A stretch of DNA of 64,000 nucleotides from contig VZSE01002700.1 in the NCBI GenBank assembly GCA_013398275.1, positions 1,603,279 through 1,667,278 on the forward strand, written 5' to 3'. A model generated the notes under the pieces. The model was given only the letters and a program-made list of their open reading frames with translations, searched no databases and had not been told where the DNA came from. Below are positions 36,961 to 48,900 of the stretch, piece by piece (position 1 is the stretch's first letter; the number at the start of each line of letters is the position of its first letter). The stretch is from Promerops cafer (taxonomy: Eukaryota; Chordata; Aves; Passeriformes; Nectariniidae). Position numbers and translations under genes: made by a program.

Positions 36961-39900
36961 GTGAGTAACCGCGACCCCTCCCTCGCCCTCTCGCTCCCTC
37001 GAAATAAACCTTCCCTTTGCAGAAGATGGGGATCCGCAGGGGCGGGAAACGCGGTGCCAGCGAGTCCCGGGAGGGCATCCCGGGAGAGGCCCTCTCAGCG
37101 CCCTTCTTCCCCGGCTGCCGTGTGTGAGGGGCTGCATCGTTCTCGCGTTCTCCCGCTCTCCCGTCGCCGTCTTCGGCCGGGAGGTAGGACAATCTCCCTC
37201 TGGAGGATGCAGCTTCCCCCCCCTAGCGACCGCGTTCTTCTTCCCTTTGTAGCCCAGGGAGAGCGGGAGAGCTGTGTGTGCGTGTGCAGCTCGCTGTGCC
37301 CCGCGCTCAGCCCCCGGAGAGATCACGTTAATGAGCGCGGCCCGCCGCCCTGTGCAGGTACCTTGTCCGAGAGCGCTCAGGTGCCGCTGGGACGTCTTGC
37401 GGGATCCTGGGATCTTCCCAGTAGCGTTTACTACAGAGTCGTTGTACATAATTTTTGGTTATTTTGAGTATTTGACGGTCTCTGGTTTCCCTTCTCCCAA
37501 ATAAAAATTGCATCAGTAGAGGACTTGGGAGTAGGAGCCCCAGAGAATAATTTGCCTGTTTGTGCATACGTGCATGGCCTCTAAGGATAACATTCATGTG
37601 AGTAAGTGCGGCTCTTCTGCAAATGCGTCTTCCCTCTCTGAATGGTATTTTAGTGGAACTGAAGTGTGAACTTAGTTTTAAAGGTTTCTGGAAGTATGGT
37701 GTCTGGAGATGAAAGCATACACTTTTCTTGTCGTTCTGAACCACTATCTTAACATGTCTGAATTAAATCGCTGGAGTTTGATTTGAGTTAAATGAAATAG
37801 AATTCCTGAATTCAGTTTGGTGTTAACTTTTGCACTGAGGTGTTTGCCCACTGTAGGTTTTACTCTTAATGAGTTCAGATGGGGGGCAAAATTTGCTTTA
37901 TGGCTTCCATAGCCAGTAATTAAGTATATGTATGTACAGATACAGTTTGTAGGGCTTATGCTGAAATAACTTGAAAAAGTTATAAAATGCTGGGACATTT
38001 TTAGGAGAGCTTCACTTGGGTTGTTCTTTTGTTTGGGGCTTTTTGAGGCGGTGGGGGGGAGGTGGTGGTTCTCTTTTATTCTATACTGTCTAATCCACAC
38101 CACACTGAAATAGATGAACTATGAATTTACTTTCACTAGACTTTGAATTAGACCTGCAGCAAATTACACTGAGTATCGTTGTTATAAAAGGTTTGATGTT
38201 TAAGACTTTTATTTTGGGAGGAAAAATGGGCATCTGCTTGTAAAGCTGTAGTTTGGGGAAGGTGAATTACTTTTTATCTTGGGTCAGTATAATGCAGTAT
38301 GTTATGTTCTGGGGTAATAGGATTCCCTAGTCCTTTGCTGCATAATTTTCACTATTAGTTTCTGGCTACTTTCTTGTATGAATATTTTGTTAATGGCAAT
38401 CAGCAATTTGATGTCAGTATTTTAGAGTGTGCTGGTTAAGAGGCTTGGAACAGACTCAGGTTGGTCCATGTTTCTTTGTTTGAATATTAAACCATGAGCT
38501 CTCTTAGCAATAGTCAGCAGTTAAAGGGTTAAATTGAGATTTTCAGCTTTTGTGATCAGTGCAATTTTCTGCTTTTTTCCACTAAGAAGACCAGCATGTA
38601 TCTGTAAGGTTAAATGTGGTGTGTGAGCAGATCAAATGTGGTTGTCAGTTTGGAAAACTGTGGACATAGAACTAGGGAGATGCTGGTCTGGAGGATGAGG
38701 AGTTCTCTGAATTTTTAGCTTTGGGAGGAAACAAACCAGCAGTGACTGTTACTCAGTTTTCTGCAGTGTCCTGTGTAACTGCATTGTTGAATAGATGTTA
38801 GAATTGGTGGAGATGTATTGTCCTTTCCTAGCAGTCACATACTCCTGGAGGTGCTTTTGGTGTCAGCTGTCTGAAGTGTGTGACTACAGCTGTAGCTTCT
38901 GGCTGTATGAAAATTTCAGTGTGCAGCTACTTCTCAGGAAGTAACTGTTGCACTCCTAGTACAGTGAGGCGCTAACTGCTGATCCTCTGGAGGTTTTGCT
39001 GTAGCCCAAAAATGATTTTTGACTTGTCTTTTCCTGTTAATGAAACAAAAGTGCCAAGTGTTGTCTAGTGGCTCTTTCAGAAACCTTTAGCTGCAAGATA
39101 TGTAGCTTGATCTCCTAAGTACACTAAGAAAGACACCACTGTATAAGGTCATAATGGAGGTGGTGTTTTGGTGGTTTTAAGGGGAGAAATGCATTTAAGA
39201 AGAAACATAAATAAATTTTATACAAACATGTCTAGATCTATATTTATGTGTTAGTTACCTAGAGCTGGGTAGTTAGAACATGCTGCGCTTTCCAAGTTGC
39301 CTTTTCCAAGGAGCTAGCCTTTTTTAATCGGGATGTGTAACTTATTCCAAAGGCCATAACACATGTACTTCTGAAACATAATGTTTCAGAATTAAAATAC
39401 AGCAATAGCTCCCAAAATTCTCATTTTATCTTTAAACAGTTCTAGAAATGCTGACTTCTTAATATAACAAAACAAGTATGTTACATATTTATATGGACTG
39501 GACATGATTTGGTTGTTGGACTGCTTTCACATGGAGTCTCTGGGAAACACTGTTCATAGGCAACGTTTGAAGGAGAGATGTGGTGGAGGATTTAAGATTT
39601 GGAATTTTTTGTTAGTCGTAGGTTGTTGGGTTGGTTTGTTTTGGACTACTCTAATGCCTTTGGCAAAGCCTTGGTGATCATCCATACAAAAAGGCCTTAT
39701 CTGAGTTTTGTCTTGTTGCAGTGAGGCAGAAACTGCAAATGCTGGAGCATTTGCACAGTCCAGCTCCGTTTGAGGGGTAATAGATCTCTAGGAGCTTTCT
39801 ACAGCCCTTCAAGAAGAGGCTGCTTTTGTGGTTTTGGAAATAACTCTTCATGCAGAATTGCTAAGTATACACACAGAATCATTGCAGATAGAGCCATGTA

Positions 39901-42900
39901 AATGTAGTACCAGTACAAATGAAGTGTGGCAGGAGGCTTGTGCTGTGGCTACTCTGTGACTAGAATTATCTTGTATGTTCAACTCCAGTCAGCTCTGTAA
40001 AGAAGGCATTTGTTACCAGTCATCCTCGTTGCTTGCAGGCAGCAATGAGCTAAGTTTCTAGCATTACACACTTTCTTGTTCGTGGCATGGTTTCTGTCAA
40101 GTGCTGGAAAATAATGTTAAACTTGGAATATAACCGTCTGCCTGTCACTTCTGATTTCTATACTAACAAGGCACTCACTGAGCCTGTCAATTGTGATGGG
40201 TTTCTTTTCTGCAAGTCCATTCCAGATACTCTATAAACTCTGTATATAGTCCTTGTTGGAATATCAGGATCTGGCTTGGCAAAGTTCCAAGTAGAGATTT
40301 CTTTAATTTTTTTTTCTTGAATTTGTTTGGATCTCTACTCATGAAAAAAAACAGCTTTTTTTACCAATGCTACACTCACAGTTTTGCTTTTAAGACATTG
40401 TAATTTTCTCCCCCTTGCCCTAATTCTCTACGCTGAAAAATTTCCTTGGTTTTAATTACTTTGTGTAAAATAAATTAAATTGAAATATTTCTGTGGCCTG
40501 CTGAATTTTACTTTCAGTTTGATTAAGGCTCCCATATCTAATTTTTTCCACTTCACTGTATTTACATTTTTGTGAAGGTTTGTTCCTCTACTAAATCAAA
40601 CTTGAACAAAAGATGAAATGCCTACAACATCTATGCAGTATTTAGGCATACCTCATTGAAATGGAAAGGAATTTTGCATTGGTGAATTCTGTATGTAAAT
40701 GTGTTGTTGTAATGACTTAAATCAGACAGAATAAAATGAAAATTGTTTAAAGAATATTTTGAGTATATTTATGATTGGAATATTTTATGGCAAGTGATCT
40801 GTGTCCTCTGGTGTTACGCCCTCACTATTCTTTGTTTGTCAAGCTTTTCAGCTCCTTTTTTTTGGCTTCACAGGTTACTGACAAAAGGTATCAAATAAAA
40901 AAGGTTTAACAGTGGTGTAAGGAATATGCTAATAAGCCACGACATTGAAAGCATAGAAATAAGTTAAAATGAAAAACTTATCCTAACAATAACATTGGCT
41001 CGCCGTGAGATTTCTCTTGATTTCCATGAAAGTTCTTAAGAAGTTTAGAAGCAATAAGCATTTCTCTTCATTTCACTTACTTTGTTAACACTTTGTGCGA
41101 AGCTATTTGTAACTAAGACAAATAAAGCACAAATGCACATCAGTGATATGTCATTTTTAACACCAGTTATTTTTCTGCATCTGTTATGAAACTTGATAGT
41201 CTGCTCACCTGACTCAGAGAGCTACTGTATTTGAGAAATCAAGATTCCTAACTTAGAATGCTTCTGTGTAAAAATATTATGTTAGTATTAAAAGATTGGT
41301 ATTATTAGGTATAGTTGAAAGCAGAAAATGGAGAAAATTACTCCTGTTACAGGAAACCTTTTTTGTTCCTACAGTGAGTATCAGCAGTGAAGTGAAACCC
41401 CTTTGACTGCATTGCAAGAGACACTGTGATGAGTTTTGCTTTCTGCATTGAATAAGTGTTGGAGAGCCAGCAAGCTGACAGCTGTTCTGCCTCATGAGAG
41501 CTGTCTTGAATCTAGGGGTGGTATTCTAGGCTGCCAGTTACTGGGTGCAGCTGTATGAGCATGTCAGATCTGGGTATCATAATAATTTAGAACTGATTTA
41601 ATGGCATCATTAGCTTGAATAGCGGCTTTGGAGGCTGCAGTGTTCCTCAATATGTTTCTGTTGCTTTAAGTACTGTTAGTTAATGAAAGTGAGTATCATA
41701 AGAGTGGTCCTTCTCAGCCACGATAGTGTCTCAAGATAAAAGTTGGATCTTGCTGAATGAGTTTGTTATTCATTTTACTTACTAAATACCATAGCTTTTT
41801 ATAGATTTGTTTTTTTTTTTTTTAGAAGCAACAGAGTGGTGCAGCTGCCTGAATTAGGCTGGCTGCGCTGCCCCGTATGCAGTGTACATCTTTCTGCACC
41901 CACTCAGCCCTGCAAGTACAAAGCATTTCTCTCAGCCTTCAAACAGCCACATCCACCTTGGTTAATGTGAAGAACTGAGCAGTATTTTAGCAATCAGTCT
42001 TCAGGCAACAAAACTAGACTCTGAAATTCGGGTTATTAACTCTCAGGATCAGAGCACGACAAATAGCATGCACCTACATGTTATTTCTGTTACAGCAATA
42101 CCATTTGTTGCCTGGAGGACTTCAGATATGCTTCTGAGGTTTCAGTGTGTTGTGATAGTTTAAATTCGTCAAGGAACTAGTTTCAGGATTTGCAGCACCT
42201 TTTTGGTTTGTACATTAATTTTAAAACTGAAGAAAAATCCCCTTGTGTAGTTTCTTTACATCTTAAAAAAGTAGTGCGTGCGTGCAACATAAGCTATGTG
42301 TTAATAAGGGCTTTTGAACATACAGCTACACCAGTAATGTGTTTTTGCAAACACCTTTAATACGTATTCCACATATACTGCATTTCTCAGTTAAGGCTAA
42401 TGTCTGTAGTTGCCCAGTGATTAAAAAAGTCAAAGTGGGTTCTCAGAACATATTTTATATTAAAAAACATGTGAGTATTGGAAACAGGTTAAAAAGTGTT
42501 TAATGAATTGCAGAGTATTCAAATAAGAAGAAAAGACTGTACTGAGAGGTGATTCAGCCAAATTACTCTTCCTTTTTCAAATATTATTTACAGCAAAAAA
42601 AATTAAGGCTTAAATTTACCCTGACAGCTTCAGCTTTTCTGGTTTGTCTTTGACATAGTAATTTCAAATAATGACTGCAAAACCACGTAAGGTTTGAGAC
42701 ATGGATTTTTGAACTTTCCTGTGAGCTTTGTTGAACTGTTCTTTCTGTGATTGAGCAAAATATCTGATTGGGAATTACTTTCCTTTTTGAAGCTTCTGTC
42801 TGTTGCATAGCAATTGGAGGTACCCATGTAACTCTATAAAGAACATATAGAGATCTAGCAAGAGAATTCTTCCATCTATGCCTATATTTTCGATACTGTT

Positions 42901-45900
42901 TATTAAAGCAGGATTACATGAGCAGTCTCCCTTGTTTAACAGAGCGGAGTAGGCACTGTGTATTTTCTGATTTGGAGAGTACAGAATGCAGAAAAGTATT
43001 ACTAGAGGTAAAAACATTTAACACTTCTAGGAACAATGACATACATTCAGAAATTGGGTATAAGAAAACATGCTGTGGTTTTTAGTGGTAGCACACACTA
43101 GGATGTACTTGCTGCAGTGGAAATGAATTCAAATTACTTTTGCCAGCTGGTGTTTGCTTTTTAAAGAAAACACAAAAGTGAAAACAAGAGGAGAAATTTG
43201 TGATTACAGATATGTATTAGTGCTTGCAGCACATGCCTACAGTATATTGAGCGCATGGAGATGTGGAAATCAGAGTTGAGAAATGTTTTTCTACATGCTT
43301 CAATGAATGTGACCATTTTTCTAGTAGCCAGGCGTTATCATAAGAATGAAGTTATGTGTAAAGTTCTGTCACACTTGTGATGCACAGATTGTGTTTATGG
43401 TGAGGACTAATATACCACACTATATTCAAGTTTAGCTAAGGATTCAAACCTGTATTTAATAACTGAACATGTGTATCATTCAGTGAGCAGCAGAATCAAA
43501 ATATAATTTTTTTGTTAATTTTTACAGCAACTTAGAGTATTTGAAATGTGTTGATGGTGTTCTCATTTTTCTGAGATATCAGTTAAGGATCTTTCTCTAT
43601 TATCTTTCAATCTGCAAGAATATAGCATGATTCATAAATTGTATGATAAATCCTTGTGCTACACAGTATATTTGCTGCCATCAGCATGGGTGCCTTTCCT
43701 GTTTTCTTTATTCTCACATTACTTGTTAACAAAACAAAGTCGATTATAAGAGCATAAAATGCAAGACAAAGAGGTTTAGAGAAACTGACAAAGCTAGCTC
43801 AAAATTGGTGAAAAATCCATGTATGCACAACAGAGAGCAAGCATATTGCGTATTATTCAAACACAAAGGCTCCTATTCTCTAAGAAAATACTGTTAAACT
43901 AGAGAACATAAGATCTTGTTTATCAGAAACACTCGAGGCCCCATAATCCAAACCAGTGGATTTTGATTATACCTGTGGATGGAGAATTTATACAGAAAAT
44001 TCAGAATTAAGTTTGAGTGAAAAAGTTGAAAGGAATTGCTTTTTAAAAAAGTTCCCCCCAAACAAAATTATTAAAGATCATGTCTAGAACTCTTGATAGC
44101 TATAAAGAAATTTTCAGGCAGACTTCCTTTATTCATAGTTTTGTAAACTTCAAATTTATTTTTTACTTCATGAGACCAGTTGGTCCTCTCTTCCACCACT
44201 TGAGGTTGCTAGCAATTTAATTTTAGCATCATCTTAAAAAAAGGCATTTTACAAGAGTTTGAAAAGCAATAAAAGATCAGATTATAGACTTGTTAGATCT
44301 ATTTAAGGTACTATGTATAGAAACAGTCTTCACAGTAGTGTGGAGAAAACAGATTAATTGTGTTTTTTTTCCAAGCATTGAAGAACAGATATAGAAGAGC
44401 CTTCTGTTTCAAGTCAGTACCTAAAAAAGGATGTCAGCCTCTGTCTGTAAAGATCACTTGCAATTTAATTTTAAAAACTTAAAAGAAAGCACATAAAGTC
44501 TTAATGTTGACTTACAAAAGCATCTTCATCTCACTCTGCCACAAAACTCACTGTATTCATTATTGCTTAATTGTGTCAATTTGAAATAATTAGTGTGTTA
44601 GTATTTTTTTAAAAATAGTCTTTAAGTAGCCAAAATTGAAAGCATGTAAATTCTTATTGTTGTAGAAATTCCCATGTACACATTGAATAATAATAATAAT
44701 AGTAGAATTCAGTACAGTTGTTTTGCATTGTTCATATGTGGCTGTACAGGGTGACAAATGTTGAAACACGTGCATGACTGCACAGCAGAAAGTGATCCTG
44801 TGTTTTACAAATCAAAAGTACATTTTCATTGAGAATATTTTCATTAGCATATCTTGGAGTTGGGTGGATGAGTTCAAGTCCTGGGGTGGACAGGATTTCT
44901 AATATTTCCAAAGTCGTCATGGCAGGGAGGATGAAAGCTTTAAGTGTTCATTATTTTTAAACATCTTCTGTTTGTTTCGGTTTTGGGGTTTGTTTGTTGG
45001 TTTTGTGGGTTTTTTGGTTTGTTTCTTGGGGGATAGTTTATGGTTTATTTATTTTGTTACAGTCTAGGTGGCTTTCCAGAGAAGATTTTTCTGGTTTTTA
45101 TTCTGCTCATGAAAGGGGAATTGCTTTAAACTGAATATGAGCTTGTTGTCTAGTCAATGCTGTAGGAGCTGGAGAATTAAAACGCACTGTGGTAGCTAAG
45201 AGCAGTAGGTTTTTCTTTTAGAAAAGTCTTCTAGACTGGCTTGGGTTTCCCCCCTCCTTTTTTTTCCTTTGGTCCCCCCCACACTAAATTTTGAGTGCAC
45301 GTGTCATTTAATTAAGTTGTATCAGATTTTGAATGACAGCTGACTGTTCATATTATCGAATGAGAACCAAAGTTGTGGAAATTGAAGTTAAAAAAGAAAA
45401 ACTGGTGATAATCATGTGAAAATTTATCTGCTCCCCACCTATCATGATGAAAACAGCTAATTAATTTTCCATGGCACGATTCAGCTTGAAACTGGGAAAG
45501 TATTGAAAATCTGAAGTGCCATTGAAGTTGCACGAAGAAACAGTAAAAAAGAGTCATTAACTTTGCAAATTCGGGGATTGAGAGGTTATGGAATGCTAGT
45601 CTTAGGGCCTGCTGAAGGCTGAGAGAGAACCCTCATCGCAGCCTGTGATGAATACTGTTCGACACTGGGGCTTTAGATAATCTGCTTGGCTGATGTACTC
45701 AGGTGCTTGCAGTATTAAAGAGTCCTACTGCTCTCACTGTAGGAGGTTGTGTCAGGTTGTGCACTGACTTGGTGCTTGGACAGTATTTTCTTTTGGATAA
45801 AGAATTGTTAGACCTGAATGGGGCAAACTAGATGTGAAAAATTTCTGAAGAATTTTCAGTCAGTGTGCAGTCTGGTTTTTGATTAGCAGTATATAGTTTA

Positions 45901-48900
45901 AGTTTGTTCATTTAGTGTGCGTGGGTTCTTTTGGAATGTAGACTTATTATGAGCTCCTGTTTCCTGTATCTATAAATAATGCAGACTAACATGGAATACA
46001 GTGGTACGTCCACTAGCAGCCCAAGTTGCTTTTTCAGCATGAAATTGTAGTATTGTCTGCTTTCTAAAGGATGCTGGGTTACATTTGAAGCTCTGACCTT
46101 TAACTTCAGGGCTCTGTGTGCTGGGCCCAGGCTATCCATAAGTGATGCTGACAGATCGGCTTCCTATGTTTGCATGGGGCATGTCGCTTGCTGTGCAGGA
46201 GATAAGTTCCTCTGGTGAGAGGAATTAGGTGGTGTGATGTTTGTTTAGGGATTTGGGTTCTTTGCTCAGTGTCCAAAATAATGTCATTTCAATGATCAAC
46301 ATTTAGATTAATAATTAAGCTTCAGCATTTGTATCTTCCTCATTGTGGAAGGGATTTCAAACTTCTTATTCCTTTATTATGACTGTTGGACCTCTCTGGT
46401 AGAGCAGTATTTGTGTAATGTTCATATTTAGTGCAACTCCCTGACCACAGATTAATTTTTCTTGTTGGTTATTTTTGCTAGAAAGCATGTACAATTAGGA
46501 TGCATTGATGCAGTTTTTTTCTTCTTGTCATTCTTTTAAACCTTAGTACAAACTTTGATGAGCACCCAAATAAGCTGTCTGTATCACATGACTGGTATGC
46601 ATCTGTTCAATCCTGCGTTATTTTGTGGGGCCTGAAGTCTGCCTTTGGTATATGCTTGATAAAGAGATTAAGCTGTTTAGGACCAGTGTCTCACCATTTA
46701 TTAGTTATTTTTTTTCAAACATGAATAGTTTTGTGCAGTAGTCTCACTTGCTTTGGCAGGCTTTACAACACTACCACAAAGTTCATTCTAGATTCCTATC
46801 CGTGAAACATTGTAAAAAAATATGCCACTTACATTAAATGTTCTACTGAATGTGGATACATGGCTTTCTTCATTCTAACTTCTTTGTTGATGTGCATAAG
46901 ACCTTCAGCTTCTGCATTGAGGTGCTCTGTATTTAAATGTAGGTTGAATTCTGAATTCAGATGTCAAATGGATGATGATCCCCTAAATTTCCCTCCATTT
47001 TCAGTGTATATCTTATGGAAGTGTCTGTTACAATATATGAATTTAGGCTTTTGAAACCAAGTTTGAAACTGAAAAAATCACTTTCAGTTTTCATGGTGTT
47101 CATATGTAAGTAGTAATAAAAATGTTCAAAAGTATATTTAGGAGAATACTCAAGGGTCTGTTGTTTTTTTTTTGTTTTGCTTTTGTGTAGCATAGATCAC
47201 TTCTACTGTAACACTGTATTAATTTGTAATTGGATAGACTGACTTTTCCCAGATAACAGTTACTCAATGTTACATTCAGAATTATTGATTCCATCTTTGG
47301 GGAGTTAGGGAAGTATTTGTTGTCTTTGTTTTTAATACAAAACAGGCAGTTGAGGTTGTTTCTTAAAAAATAATTTTTTCTAGTTTACTCTGATGTTCTC
47401 TGTGCAGTATTCTTAGGAAATATTCTAGGCAATTGTTTTCTTGAAAAGGAAAGTGATACTTAGAAATGTTATGTATCTGGTCTCTGTTTTGAAAAATACA
47501 CCTGAGTATTTTTCAATTGCTTTGGTAGGAAATGGTTTTGCCCTATAGATGTATTGGTCATACCAGTTTCAGACATTAATTTCTGTAATTAAATTGCTTT
47601 TTTTTTCTAACTAATCTATTTGCAGATGTGATGCAGATCCATCTGCCCTAGCTAAATATGTTCTGGCTTTGGTAAAGAAGGATAAAAGTGAAAAGGAACT
47701 GAAGGCATTGTGTGTTGATCAGCTGGATGTATTTCTTCAGAAAGGTATGGGCTTTGTCATAACAATTAATATTGAGTGAAAATTCTGTCTTGTTCAATTT
47801 ATTCAAGCAATCATTTACCACAGAATCAGGCTTTGATCTCTTTATTAGCTTTGTTACTTTGTAGAATGTAATTCAATTTTCATAAAGTAATTTTAAAAAG
47901 CCCAGGTGTATAGGCTAGCATGCATGTATTAGGTACATATTTTGTTAGTATTCACAGAGACGCAGAATCATGGAATGGTTTGAGTTGAAAGGGACCATAA
48001 AGATCCTCTAGTTCCAGCCCCCTGTCCTGGGCAGGAACACCTCACACTAGACCAGGTTTATCAGGGCCTTGTTTGACCTGGTCTTGAATGCTTCCAGGGC
48101 TGGGGCATCCACAACTTCCCTGAGCAATTATTGAACCTCTGTGTATATATATGTATATATATGCCAGAAATATTTTTCCAGATACTTTATTAAGAGGCAT
48201 TAAATAATTCAAGAATTGAAAACTTTTGTGAAACATTGTTCATTATTGGCATGTTTTTTGACTCTGTAAATGTCCTTTAAAAATATAAATTAGGAGCACA
48301 GTATTTAAAGAAAATACTCTCTGTTGTTTTAAATTTTTGCTGAATGCTGGTTTTGGTTGCTTCTCTGGGTTTTTTGGGTTTATTTATTAATTTTTAAAGC
48401 AAATGTTAACCACGGTTTTGTATAATGGATATTTGTACGCTCTTTACTTCTAGAAACTCAGATATTTGTGGAAAAACTGTTTGATGCTGTGAATACAAAA
48501 AGCTACCTACCTCCACCAGAACAGCCATCATCAGGAAGCCTGAAAGTAGAATTTTTTCAGCACCAAGAAAAAGAGACAAAAAAAGAAGAGGTGAGCATTG
48601 ATTTTAATTTACATGTACATCTTTTTCCTCATTCATGTAATTTGCTTATGTGGTAACTTCATAGTGCTTATTAGTAATAGCTATTAGTAATTTATTATAG
48701 TTTATATCAATAATAATTTTTTATTAATAGTATTATTAATAATTACATGACAGCATTAAAAAAAGTCAGAAGATTTGTGCTTGGCATGTTGAGCACTGCT
48801 GCGTGATTTTTCTACCACAAGTGGGTGTTTCAAAGGTAAACCAAAGTAGTTTTGCTGAGGCAAAGGTTAATGAAGTTATTGAGTAGTGTAGGAGCTGCAG

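Larger units (their letters stand above)
36560..37430 (+). promoter_or_regulatory. RBM26: CpG-island promoter of RBM26
   Basis: Base composition shifts abruptly from AT-rich to very GC- and CpG-rich at about 36,560 and falls back after about 37,430. Left of the gap are GC boxes (CCCGCCCCCGC, CCCGCCC, CCCCGCCTCCC within 36,625-36,670), fitting a TATA-less Sp-type promoter. The island spans the presumed transcription start, exon 1 and the first ~470 bp of intron 1. Open reading frames seen on both strands here are by-products of the low stop-codon frequency in GC-rich DNA. Confidence 0.9.

Noticed and set aside
36559..37449. Long minus-strand open frame (296 codons) across the CpG island
   Set aside because: It runs through the N gap and exon 1 of RBM26; its length comes from GC-rich DNA with few stop codons, and no domain is recognisable.
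44860..44885. tRNA-like B box (GTTCAAGTCC)
   Set aside because: No A box or cloverleaf is formed upstream.
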